64,000 bases of DNA, from NCBI GenBank assembly GCA_028564705.1, contig JAPXFQ010002912.1, positions 2,225,001 through 2,289,000 on the forward strand. The letters are read 5' to 3'. Shown in pieces: positions 1 to 11,190 of the stretch (positions within the stretch are counted from its first letter, which is position 1; every line of letters starts with the position of its first letter). The position numbers and the translations under genes are program-made. The notes beneath the pieces were generated by a model. The model ran no database searches, was not told the DNA's origin, and was given only the letters and a program-made list of their open reading frames with translations. The stretch comes from Apricaphanius iberus. Its lineage: Eukaryota > Chordata > Actinopteri > Cyprinodontiformes > Aphaniidae.

Positions 1-1279
1 GAATAAGGGTATACTCTTTTTTTTTGAGCCGTCTTTTATGTCTAAGGATTAGCATGGCTAGTACTATTAATTATAACAGCGATCTTGATGTATATTCACC
101 TTGGAATGAAACGTTTACTCTAACTGTGAGGAACAGAGACAATAATTCTACAATGGAAAATAAACTGATCTTATCTGTTGCTTTGGCAACATCTTTGTTG
201 AGCATTCTAGGGAAGATCTGATTAGTTCCACGACTTTTAATGCTCATTAGCTTAAGCCCTGTCCACATGGGCAAATCTTTTTCTAAAATGGGGGGAACAA
301 ATCTGTGGTTTTAGGGGACTGTTTTTTTTAACAGGTTCAAGAGTGAAAAGTTCACCCATGCATATTCTTGTGGACAAAAAAACTTATTTGTGAAAATGCT
401 AACCTATTAGCCATATTAGCTGCGACGGCTGCAAAACCTTATTCATCAACTCTGAAACTCCTCTGTGTGCTGTACAGTGAAAAGAAGGCTTAAGTGCTTT
501 GCTGATATCATTGTTGTATTAACCAATAACTTTTTGTGGAGGATTTATGCCTATGTCCCATACTCTGTTTAGAACCTCTTACTGTCTGGGGGATTGAAGA
601 AAGTGCTTTGGATTGTCATGTGTTTGTCAGAATGAACATTTATGGTTGCACATTTTTTGGTTGAGTTTTTTTTTTTTTTTTACTGACAACACGTTTTTCA
701 AACAATTTTCCCATGTGGATGGAGCCTTAAGCTACTTTTCTAACTCCCTGTTTGAAACAGCTGTGCTCCAGTACTAATGCTAGCCTGCACATAAGCATCC
801 ATTAAAATGTGGGGTTTTCTTTCCTGAAAGATAGCGCTACAGCCAACATCTAGTCTCGTTACTGTTAGGTTACTACCATTACTCTTAAGTTGCTATGTCC
901 TTCAGCCTGAACCTCTCTTAGCAACTCTACTAATGACTTTCAGACTTTCTCTTTTTATATACAGTCTTGACCAAAAGTTTAAGACGACTTGAAGAATAGC
1001 AGAAAAAGAAAATCATATTTTGTGTGGTTTGATCTTAACCATGTTCCAAGTAGAGCTTCAACATGCAATAAGAATAAATTAGAAAAAAAAAATAATTTGA
1101 GTATGCAATTAATTTAAAACACTGCTTTACAGCTCAAATGTCACACGTTTAAGATCTTGTGTCTTTAAAAGGCCAAATCTGCGCAAAATGAGATTCATTG
1201 TCTTTTTCCGTTCACACTTTCATGAAACTCTGAAGGGAAAGGCAATAAAAAGTTTCCTTTTTAGATGTGGTCGGGTTGC

Positions 1280-1326
1280 TACTACATGCTACCACAGCAC
1301 CATTGCTGCTGTGGTAGCATGTAGTA
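1280..1326. repeat. perfect 20-bp inverted repeat (hairpin) in the Tc1 relic
   Basis: The left arm 1280-1299 is TACTACATGCTACCACAGCA. The right arm 1307-1326 is its exact reverse complement, with a 7-nt loop at 1300-1306. It sits in the 5' part of the Tc1-like relic, just before the LNDPEGYG reading, so it is most simply part of that copy's sequence. Confidence 0.9.
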
Positions 1327-1701
1327 AGACAGACATTTGGACGCTTTTAAATGATCCTGAGGGTTATGGAACAAAAAAGTACAAGAGATTTCAACAGCAC
1401 TAAGCCGGAGGATCTAATTTGCTGTCTGTGAAGACACTGGACCATCCTCGACCCAAATTATCGCCATTACTGTTGTCGACTGCAGCCCCACAACATCAAG
1501 ACGGCGTCTGAGACTGAAGGGCTTTAAAATTGCCTGGGGTGCTTCTTGCTTCAGTAAAACAATGGAGCTGCAGGAGGTGCGGGGGGAGTCAAACGGCCGC
1601 TGGCTATGTCCAGATGTTGCAAAGAGCATCCCTCATTATTGATGACCCTAGTCTTAGTGGTTACGACTGGGTTTTTCAACAGGACAAGTCCACAATACAT
1701 A

Positions 1702-2040
1702 TCTTAAAGTTTTGGTTCTCCACATACAGGGCCCTGAATGGCCAGGCTCCTAAATTCATGTCAGCTTTTTTTAAAAAACATGTTCCTGCTCTTGGCCTTT
1801 GGTCCAAAGCACAACATCTTGTGGTCGCACCTCGTACTTGCGTAAAAACTAAGGGAGACGAGGCATTTCAGTCTCTGACTCCTAGACTGTGGAAGAACCC
1901 ACCTGCAACTTCATTTTGCTGACTCTGTGGAGGTCATTGGGATTCTATTGGTTGTGTTTTTTTGTACCAATTTCATTGTGATTTATGTTGTTGAGCACTT
2001 TGACTTTTTTTTCTATGAAAAGTGCTTTATAAATAAACTT
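1702..2040 (+). mobile_element. 3' tail of an L2-like non-LTR retrotransposon inserted in the Tc1 relic
   Basis: The reading TYRALNGQAPKFMSAFF, then VVAPRTCVKTKGDEAFQSL and TPRLWKN, matches the conserved C-terminal end of fish L2/CR1-like ORF2 proteins. It is followed by an L2-type 3' UTR ending in AAGTGCTTTATAAATAAA (about 2019-2036). It interrupts the Tc1 text between DWVFQQDKSTIHI and the CRQD-like continuation. Similar 10-mers on both sides (1692-1701 and 2041-2050) look like a diverged target duplication. The copy is 5'-truncated, as is usual for these elements, and has no intact reverse transcriptase. Confidence 0.8.
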
Positions 2041-2679
2041 ACAGTAAACTGCCTGCAGGACAGGAAGCCTTTTCCAGGAGAATAACATCACTCTTTTGGA
2101 CAATCCTGTGTGTTCTCCTGATCTAAATCCAATTGGGAACCTCAGGGCATGGATTGCAAGGGAATTTAACAAAAATGGACAACAGTTCCAGACAGTAAAT
2201 GCCATATATGCGGCTTTCTTCACCATCTAGAGAAATCTTTCCACTCGCCAAATTGTTGAGGTGGTCACGATTTTGGTAGAGCTTTATGTTTGAATCTTTA
2301 GGCATGTTTCCACTATTAGAACTTCATGGTTATTTTAATGGATCTTTTATTTGGCGGAGTAAAAGTGTTGGCCCACTCCCCTCATCCATCATGTCTTCAT
2401 CCAAACGTGGTCCTTTAAGAAATTAACAAAGACGTCCGTGCATCGAGACTCTCGGCAGTGAGTACCATTATTGATCAGTGCCCATAGCAGCAGAAATAAC
2501 GAGAAAGAAAAGAAGCAGGAATTACTGTAGTGTTTCTATGTAATGAACTGCTTAACCAGTAGCTGTTATGTTATAAAGGCTGTTATTTGGCAACGTCTGC
2601 TAATTTGCCTATGAGTTACATCCACAGCCAGCGACTCTAGCTGGCCATTTCGAATAAATACTCCCAGAGTTGTACACTG

Positions 2680-3356
2680 TAGAGGGTGACACGGGAATCA
2701 ATTGTTGCTCCCGTCCCGATCCCCCAAAAATACTCCCGTCACGTGACAGCCCCCCCAAAAAACATTTTTTCCCGAAAAAATCCCGAGAGAAAGACTCTCG
2801 TCCCGACACGAATCCCGTAGATTAGTAATTTACCTCCTATGGCGTTCGCTACCCCCGCCCCCCTTTAAACCATAACCTAGCACAGTATCAAAGATCATCT
2901 ATTTAGCTTTATCCGCCATCTTTAACCATTTCCTGCATTGTCGTTGTTTGGCCACCTTACCACGTCATGAATGGACTCGATTCGTCTGACTACCAAACTA
3001 TTAAGATACACGCATTTTCAGTCGGATATTATATGCTTACCAGTTTATCCAGATGATGTAGCAACAACGTAGCAGTTTCAGTTTTGGTGCGTGCAGTCTA
3101 GTAGACCCGATGGAATTGCATTTTGTAGCGAGTTAATAACCACACACATTGGCACCGCATCGCAGCGTAATTTTTTAGGATAAATGTAAAAAATAAAATA
3201 AAAAATATGTATAATTTCCGGTTCCCCGTCCGATCCTGTGGATTATTTCCTGTCCCGTCCAAATCACGTTACCAACAGTGAAATTGACTCCCGTACCGCG
3301 GGAATCCAGCAGGAATCTCGTGACCCGTGGGAATCCCGAACAATTGTCACCCTCTA
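2680..3356. mobile_element. 677-bp non-autonomous hAT-like element with 8-bp TSD
   Basis: The left end reads TAGAGGGTGACA and the right end reads TGTCACCCTCTA, an exact 12-bp terminal inverted repeat with further similarity inward. It is flanked by the identical 8-mer GTACACTG at 2672-2679 and 3357-3364, the target-duplication length of the hAT superfamily. Both subterminal regions are rich in CCCGTCCCG-type motifs. There is no transposase ORF; short minus-strand ORFs here are shadows of the C-rich text. Confidence 0.9.
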
Positions 3357-4003
3357 GTACACTGTTGGTTCCAGAAATCGCCCAAAAATGCCTCATTTTG
3401 GGGCAATTTCTGTCCATTTTAGTTTAAGCGTTCTAAATGAATTGCGTGCTCAAACAAAATGTTTTGTCTCGCTCCCATTTCTTCTTGTTCTGTCTTGGAA
3501 ATGTGTTAAAATCCAACCATGCAAAATAGTTTTTTGTTGAATTTTTCAAGTCGTTTTGAGCCTTTTATCAAGAATTATATATAAACAGTACCACTTTTTT
3601 CAAATTGATACAATACCGATAGTTGGATCTGCATACGTGCGGATATCGAGTACTAATGCTGATACTTCCACTACTCAAAATAATCCAATTAATTGGAAGA
3701 CAGGTTTTATTTTATTCTCTGCTTCTTGCAACAAATGGCGGTGAATTAGATTAAATATTAATAAAAATTACCACAAAAATAAAATTTCAAGCGAAAAATT
3801 AACTTTTTTGTGAAATAATTGCAGACTTTCCACCTTTTCCCTTTTGGTGCATGGTGTGGTTAACCTTAATCAAAACAAGTATATTAGAATGTATCGGCCC
3901 GATAAGTATCAGTGAATCTCTATAAATGTACATATAGTGTGCTTGTGTGTGCGTGTGTTTTGTAGCCTAAACTGACTTAAATTGACACTTTTAATCAGGA
4001 AAT

Positions 4004-4559
4004 CTTAAAGGCAGGGTAAACATTTCTGGGAGAGCTGTTCAAGAGGGAATTATAAAAAATAAAAATCCCACCCCTTTCTTCCAGAGCTGCTTTCTTCAGG
4101 CTCTCTCCCTAAGCCATGCCTCAATAACACAAGCACTCGCAGTCAGCATAGTCTTGTTGGTTCTCGTTGAGAATCGCGTTCTGCGGCTTCCATCGAATAC
4201 ATGGCACATTCACAGGTAAGAAAATGTTGACATTGTATTCAACATAATATAGGGTGAATAATAAAAAAAAAATTGGGACTATTTTAGTGGGACCTCATTT
4301 CCTTTTTACAGCCGAGAATGCTCGATGCGTGAGGGGAGTGCTGGAAATGGAAGTTTGGCTTATGAACCTATTATCCGGAGCGGACCGTCACATTTGATTG
4401 GATGAGGTTTTCTCATGGTTTCTCCCTGTACAGGGATTAATGATTACTATGTCATGTTAAATAACTCCAAACTTATTGGTTGCCATCGGTATATGTAGAG
4501 CATTTCTCCCAGTATTGTAAAATGGGTTTCAAATTGAAATTATATACCCTGCCTTTAAG
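4004..4559. mobile_element. 556-bp TIR element (MITE), superfamily unclear
   Basis: It starts CTTAAAGGCAGGGTA and ends with the exact reverse complement (4545-4559), a 15-bp perfect terminal inverted repeat. Similarity continues weakly inward (TTTCTGGGAGA on the left against TTTCTCCCAGT on the right). I could not find a clean target duplication, so I do not assign a superfamily. Inside, near 4214, is a CACAG/GTAAGA splice-donor-like site, as in elements derived from an autonomous copy with a spliced ORF. Confidence 0.8.
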
Positions 4560-7199
4560 TTTAGGAAGGTGTAATTCAGGCAGCTGTTGACATCACATTC
4601 ACAAAAGTACATCTCGCATTGTTTCTGACATTAATATATATGGCTGATTTACTCCTCAATTTAAATCAGCTAACAGCCGTGATTTGAGCAATACAGAGAA
4701 TTGAAGATTCTGACAGCTTGGTGTTGCTGATCGAAGCTAGGAAATATTCCAAATTGCTCCACCTAGTCTTGAGAATATTTGCCTTTTTACAGAAGTTGCT
4801 GACAAGAGTTTGGATTAAAAGCTTTGCAAACATAAGTGACTTCAAATCAAATCTCTGAGTGACGCTGCTCTTGGGTTTAAAAGTTTATTTATTTTGATGG
4901 AGTCCCTTTTGCTCAGTGGCGGTTTTAATGCATCTATTCATGACTAAACATGCAAAACAAATCTTTTCTGACAATTAAAAATAACTCCCTAATTTGTGCT
5001 GCAGAGAGATCTCACTAATTCAGATTCCCCCTTATTATTGTAGTGTAGCGCGTTTTAAGATATCTTAGGGTCAAAATCATTTGGTCCTGAAACAGTTATG
5101 GGAAATTAAGTCAAATGTTAAGTTCAAACCACAGAAGTCAACAGATAAATACAAAGTTTTCGTCCTCTATTTCATGGACAGTTCAAGTTCATCTTTGAAA
5201 CTGATTGCTTTTGCAAATTAATTTGACCTCAATTTCCGTTAGGCTTTTGTATGAAGGAAAAGAATGAGCTGCTGGACTGGTCACTCCAGTGGGGATGTCT
5301 GATCACTTTAGCTAAATGTGAGTTAAAGTAGAGGCTGGATTGATGGTCGAATAAAAAAGGAGTGGAAGAGTATTGACTAAAGGAAACAAGACAGAAACAA
5401 ATAATGGTCGATGTGAAATAATGTCACAATAGAAACACCAGACATCAGTAGACAGATCCTTATGTGTAAAAATTAGATTGATTTAAAATGCTTAAAAAGC
5501 CTTTTACTGTAGTACTGTCTTTACTGACCCATTGTAAATGCTCAGAACCTTCATATACAGTAGACATTTTGAAAAACGGAACAAAATAAACATTGAAATG
5601 AAAGGCAAACTGGTTGAACAATCAAACAGGAGACATGTTTGGAGTGATATTTAACTGTCAACTAAATTGTAAAAGTCACAATAAAAATCTGTCTCAAAAA
5701 ATGAAGACCAGTGTGCAACACAATAGGTATGATTCGGCTGGAAAAAATTACGAAATTATTGCTTTGGGCAGTTAATAAGATGACCACTTTTATGTTAAAA
5801 TTCTAACATTTGGGGCATCATACTGGGATCCAGGAAAGTTATAAACAAATTATTTCTCTAACTTAATGTAGGTGATAACCTATATGATTAAGATGAGGTA
5901 AATAAACAATAGATGAAGTAATCAGTTATTGCAGTTTTTTTGAATAGCAAGCTACTACATATGTATATGGAATAACGAATGAGATTAATAAAAGGAATTC
6001 AACCTTCCAGTCAAAATGCTTTAATCAACATATTTGCTAAGGTAGTAAACACAACTAACTACAAATGAGAAGAAGAATAAATAAACTACCAAATATGAAA
6101 CAGTGAAATGGACACATACTGTATTCAAAGAAGTAGAAACGATAACCAATGGATTTATCGTGATGTCACAGTCCAGAATGAATGTCTTCTTATGAACCAA
6201 TGCTTGTATTGAAGAATTTTGGAAGTGAAGCTAAATTAGTTTAAACCAACTGGGATTAGTTTTACACTAATTAGCACCTTTTGGTTTGTGTTCAAATTAC
6301 CAACTCACAATGCTAGGCAGAAGTGAAGACAAAATATTATTTGGAGGAAGTTATGTTTTATTTAATAATTATAAATATAATTCACCTTTAATAATTTTTA
6401 AGTGATGTTAGTCCTTTAAATTGGTTTATCTTTATGCTTTTATTAATGACTCAGACCTTTCGTATAGTTTGCTTGAAAAACCAGGTCAATAAAGTTGAAT
6501 CTAACTCACTCTAGCTGCTAACGCTAATTAACTTCTCACTGGTAAAAAACACTAAGCCAAGTCCAGTGATTGAGTGCTGGAGCCAGCAGGTCTTTCTACC
6601 CCCTTTTATATTTTTGAAAGCTTCTGAGGACATGGTGATTTTAAAAGCCGTGGATGTTAGCAGCTAGCAGGTCTGGGTGTGCGATTCCTGTTGCTGCATA
6701 ACAGCAGATCACAACAAGCCGGGGTTGGCTTCTTAGGACAATATTGCTGACCATTGCATTTCCCATATTTTAATTTGTTTATTATATATAGAGTTAGCTG
6801 CCTGGGTCTGCATTGGTGATTGGTTTGAATTGAACATGACTGTAGTATTAAGGTACCTGGTAGGCTATAATGAATAAGGGTGGAAAACTTTTTTTTCCAA
6901 TATTTTTTAGTCAACCCTTTCTTTTCTGTCGCAACACACGACTATCAGTTGATAGATATTTTCATTGAATTATAATTCACCCCTAGTGGAGCCTTTGTTA
7001 ATATAAGGATGATTATGTGCCATAAAGTCCTCATTTTCCTGTTGGAACTGAAGTGTATTGTGGGATTAGTTCTGATGCCTGGGCATCTGTCTTTGGACCT
7101 GTCAAAAGGGCTGTCGCTCAACACCAGTATTAGCCGTTTCAATCCATCAGGAATTGATTAACATTGGAATGTGCTAATAGTTTTTCAACTCATGATATT

Positions 7200-7640
7200 A
7201 TCCAGTTATCTACTGCACCACTGTTTGGTCTCAGACTAATCAAAACACTTTAAAGTCTCTGGAATGGCTTTATGATATTGGTTTTAACATTCTTAACAAG
7301 TCAACCTTGATTGATAATTGTTTTATTTTAATTCAAAAGAAAATCTTAAACTTCACACAGTTTTGCAATTTTAGTTAAACTTATTCAAATGTGTGAATAG
7401 ACTTGCTAAAGAGCCATTTTATAAGAATGTGAGAGATTGCAGTTTACAAAATAGATCTACAAGGGCAGTAACATCTGGAGAAAGTACAATTTTGTGGAAA
7501 ATATTTTGCTTCTACAGTTTTTTTTCTGTAAAGGTAGCACGCTTATGGAACTCTCTACTTGCTGATATAAAAGCGGCAACTAAAATCTCCATATCAAGAT
7601 TTTTTCAGACATCTCCAGTCATATGTAGTGTAAAGTAAGA
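7200..7640 (+). pseudogene. C-terminal fragment of a non-LTR retrotransposon reverse transcriptase ORF
   Basis: From about 7209 the sequence reads IYCTTVWSQTNQNTLKSLEW with LNKSTLID further on, resembling the post-catalytic region of LINE ORF2 (the YCxxVW motif). A stop comes near 7375. The text then resumes at 7393-7638 with SVKVARLWNSLLADIKAATK, the usual near-terminal motif of such ORFs, and a final stop. The two parts need a frame change or stop read-through to connect, so this is a dead, 5'-truncated copy. I cannot name the clade with certainty. Confidence 0.7.
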
Positions 7641-7799
7641 TTATCTTCCCTTGCTTGTTTTACTCAGCTATCAGTATAATGCATGATGGCAGAAGCATTG
7701 AGAAGTAATTTCCCTTATTAAAAAGAGCTGAAGAAACAATTACTGTAGATCCCATTACCCTAAACGCCCCCAAGGGCCAGTATCCTGTATGTTTTATGC

Positions 7800-8295
7800 T
7801 GTGTTCAGACCCTAAGCTTTGTCAGCATCAGCAACGTGAAGATTACATATTACGCCTATGGTTGAGGCCGTTAGAGGAGCGTCACGGTCTCTGCTGCGCT
7901 ACAAATCCAGTTAAAAGAGGTAGCGGTAACAACGTTAAATACTTCCATATAAGCAGATGTCTTAACAGACCACATTGGCTCCATCAACTTTTCAAGCTTT
8001 TCCTGCGTTTCAAGCTTCAAAGCTCACAACGCTAGCAACGCAGAAGGTCAGCTAGTTGAACTTTTGACAGTCCTAAGGCTGTTGACGCAGCACGGCAACC
8101 AATCAGAGCGACCCACGTTGCCGTACATAGACGCTGACTAGCCAGCCACGATCCGCTAGTGTTTAAAACATCCAGCAGAGAAAGGCCCTCCTATGAGCTT
8201 TGCGAGCTTCAGCTAAAAAATGTATCTTCTGTGTATATGCTTCTAGTCGCTTTATGAGCGTTGCTTGACGTTGACAAAGCTTGCAGTCTGAACGC
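7800..8295. mobile_element. TIR element (MITE), family copy 1
   Basis: The left end reads TGTGTTCAGACCCTAAGCTT followed by TGTCAGC. The reverse complement of the right end reads TGCGTTCAGACTGCAAGCTT followed by TGTCAAC. That is an imperfect inverted repeat of about 27 bp. A second, partial copy in the opposite orientation lies at 9268-9510. No coding capacity. I found no convincing target duplication. Confidence 0.75.
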
Positions 8296-9267
8296 ATTAG
8301 TTCTTTCCCTGGTTCAACACACCAGAATCAAATGATGGCTCATAAGCAGGCCTCTACAGAACTTTGTCATACTGAGGAGGAAGTTGGACCATTTGAATCA
8401 GCTGTGTTGGATCAAAGATGCACCTAAAACTGGTAGGGCACCGGCCTTTGAGACTTGGATTAGAAGACCTCTGCCCAAAACTGTTTGGGAAAAAAAGTGC
8501 AACAAGTGGCAAGAGTTAGCATGTCTGTTGATAAAATAAACAGCACGCTGTTGCCTTAAGCTTGATTCACACTGTGTGTTTTGACCATTGTAGACAAATG
8601 TTTCGTTGTGAATTCTCATGACAAAAAATGGTGAGCTTTAATCGTAGATCTGTGGCTATCCTTGTGAAGGGCCATCTTTCTAGAGATGGGTACCGATATC
8701 TGATGGCACCATGACTACCTTTTTGCGAAAAACTGTTAAAAGTTTGGGCAGTCAAAATTAATGGATTAACGCGGGTCCATTTTTTAATTCGATTAATGCA
8801 TGCACAGAATACTGCCCTGTTTATAATTCAGTCTGCAACACATCTGCTTTTCCTAACCAGCCAAACTGCGGATTGCAGCAGCATGTGTGTGTGTTCCTAA
8901 ATGACATGAGTATATTATTATTAGCGGATTGGCTTTGAGATTATATAATTATAAATTTGCTGTGCGCGGTGCAGAGTATAAATGTACCGTATTTATGTTG
9001 ATTTATGCATGTTGGCTCACTTTATAGCTTCAGTATATTTCATTGTGAGTTACTGCTGCGTCAAAATGCCCATTATTCAGTTAATGTGATGTATTCAGAC
9101 TTGAATTATTGCTAACTGAGCGGAAGCAGCTGTGTGCATCTTCACAATAAAATGAAGCTGAGAGTTTTATCTGTTGTTTACTTTTACTTCTCTGCTTTTT
9201 TTCTGCTGTTTTATCCGAGTCTTTACTTATGAGAAAATGGTAAATTGTGGCCTTTGATTTCTTATTG

Positions 9268-9510
9268 TGCGTTCACATCGCACACTTTGTCAGCACCAAA
9301 CAATGCTCAAAATTCATCTAGTTTGACTTATTTACATTTTTAAGCTGAAGCTTGGAAAGCGCATGGATGGGCCTTACTCTGGCGGATGTTTTAAACACGA
9401 GCGGATCTTGATTGACTAGACAACTTTGATGTTGGGTAACGTCACTACAGTGAGACGCTCTGATTGGTTGGCGCACTGCATCACTTGTTGCACACAGTCA
9501 TAAGTTCAAG
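9268..9510. mobile_element. TIR element (MITE), partial inverted copy 2 of the 7800-8295 family
   Basis: It begins TGCGTTCACATCGCACACTT then TGTCAGCAC, matching the reverse complement of the right end of the 7800-8295 element. Inside it shares TTAAGCTGAAGCTTGGAAAG, GATGTTTTAAACAC and GAGCGGATC, then CGCTCTGATTGGTTG, with the reverse complement of that copy, in the same order. The far end is lost near 9510. Confidence 0.75.
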
Positions 9511-10238
9511 TTTGGATGTTTTACTGATACTGCGTTTACAGATCAGTCTTGATCAACAAAATCTAACTTTTTTTTAACAAAAGATTTATAGAAAATCCTA
9601 TAAAGTCCATGTGAAAACAAATTCTTGCTAATTATTGAAAATTAAATAAAAATATGCCACCAAAAATAAATGATTGCATAAATACTCACCCCACTTAATT
9701 GACCCAATTCAACAGAGGTCCCACCAACGGGTAGTAGGTCTCACAATGAGTGAAATGGAGATATCCTGAGTGCAGTGACTTTCTCAAGTGATTGTAGTAT
9801 AACGGCACCTGGGTCTGGATGGTCCATTGTCTGGTTAATCAGTATTCCTGACTATCGTTTAGACATAAAGGGAAAAAAAACACTCCAAGGAAATCAGAGA
9901 GAATAAGTCAGGTGATGGATACAAAAAATCTCTAGGGCAATGCACCTCCCCTGGAGTTCAGTTAAATCCATCACAAAGACATAGAAAGAATATAGTACAC
10001 GTGTATTAAGTGACCGTGTAAGAAGAAGACTAATGAGAAAGGTCACCAAGACACCTCTGTCTAATCTGAAGGTGCTACAAGCTTCAGTAGCTGAGATGGG
10101 AGAGGCTCTGCATACACCGATTGTTGCTCACGCTCTTAACCAGTCGAAGCTTTATGAGAGAGTGGAAATGAGAGCCTCTGTTGAAATAAAAGCATCGAGA
10201 CATTTAATTTAATTTTATCTAAAGTCACAATGCTTGGG

Positions 10239-10575
10239 TTACTTTAGGGTGCTTGAGTGTCGGTGCCATGCCATCTTCACTTTCGCTACGGTTTTTTTTT
10301 TTGCACCTAGCTTGGTACGACCATGCTGTCTTTCCAGATGCTTTGACAGGTTTGATGTGGAATTCGCTGCAGTGGAGAGATTTTTTTTGACCAGGGCAAA
10401 GCTTACACTTAACTCTGACATTCTTGTCCCTTGGTGCAACAAATTCAAAGTAGTGGCCATATTTCCACGCATCTAGGGATGTCTTTGTTAGAGCCGTAGC
10501 TCTGCTGCAGTCACTCTGTTCCTCCATCTTGCAACTGCGTCTTGCACGTGATTCGGGACACGCAGATGACGTCAT
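10239..10575 (-). pseudogene. hAT transposase N-terminal BED-type zinc-finger fragment, frameshifted
   Basis: Minus strand. From a possible Met at 10575 it reads ATALTKTSLDAWKYGHYFEF then VAPRDKNVRVKCKLC, the first half of a BED finger (aromatic residues plus CxxC). The second half, NLSTAANSTSNLSKHLERQH, carries the HxxxxH pair and lies in a different frame. The switch falls at an A8 run (T8 on the + strand, 10381-10388), so one indel there separates the cysteine and histidine pairs. A second stop-free stretch continues to about 10239 and nothing of the catalytic domain follows. The family match (hAT/ZBED-like) is by motif. Host domestication is unlikely given the break. Confidence 0.75.
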
Positions 10576-10724
10576 GCAGGAAATGCTTGTTTAGGCTCTG
10601 TGCAGAATAGATTATCAGTCATTTAATTAACGACTTCATATTTTCCAATGTAATTGTAATGTCATTACTGTTTTCGCTGCAATAATGCGTTACACTGTTA
10701 CAAAAATAGTAATGTGTTAGGAAG

Positions 10725-11190
10725 AAACCAACCACATGTTTCCCACTTTAAAGCATGGTAGTGGCAGCATCATTACTGTGGGGATGCTTCTCAGCAGCCG
10801 ACGCTTGAAAGTAAATTGTACAATGAATGCAGGGAAAATTTAGGGGAATCCTGGAGGATGACTTGTTTTTTCATGAATGCTACGGCTTTGAAGAACGTTT
10901 ATTTTTCCTTCGAGAGAACGACCCAAGCATTCAGCTAAAGGTATACAGAATGGTTTAAGATAGCAAGGTGGATGTTCTGTAGTAGCCTAGTCAAAGACCA
11001 GACCTTAATTCCAAAGAGAATTTTTTTTTCTGTATTTAAAAAGGGCTATTTATAGCCGATCTCCACTCAACCCTACAGAGATTAAACAGTTAAGCAGAAA
11101 GAATGAAGTAAACTGCATTGTCGACATGTGGAAGCCTGGATGAGACCTAACCAGACACTGTGCTGTGATTGGAACCAAATATACTAAGTT
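10725..11190 (+). mobile_element. degenerate Tc1-like transposase remnant
   Basis: Near 10750-10795 the text reads KHGSGSIITVG-like, corresponding to the KHGGGSIMxWGCFS motif of Tc1 transposases. Near 11000 it reads PSQRPDLNSK, corresponding to PSQSPDLNPIE. Frames are broken and the catalytic E is gone. No terminal repeats could be placed. Confidence 0.55.

Larger units (their letters stand above)
963..2335 (+). mobile_element. Tc1-like DNA transposon relic, internally deleted and interrupted
   Basis: The left end (963-990, ACAGTCTTGACCAAAAGTTT) is a typical fish Tc1 inverted-repeat end. Transposase text follows in broken frames. Near 1345-1375 it reads LNDPEGYGTKK. Near 1540-1680 it reads SFSKTMELQ-like then AAGYVQMLQRA and DWVFQQD. 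After an insertion it resumes at 2081 with NNITLLDNPVCSPDLNPIGN, REFNKNGQQFQTVNA and a stop at 2228. Between about 1525 and 1535 the reading jumps from the N-terminal DNA-binding part to the catalytic core, so several hundred bases are missing. The third acidic residue of the DDE triad (normally the E of SPDLNPIEN) is G here. No matching right terminal repeat is visible, so the 3' end is truncated or decayed. Dead copy. Confidence 0.85.

Noticed and set aside
1280..1326. microRNA gene at the 20-bp hairpin
   Set aside because: The stem is perfect, short and lies in a transposon relic; without small-RNA data it does not look like a typical miRNA precursor.
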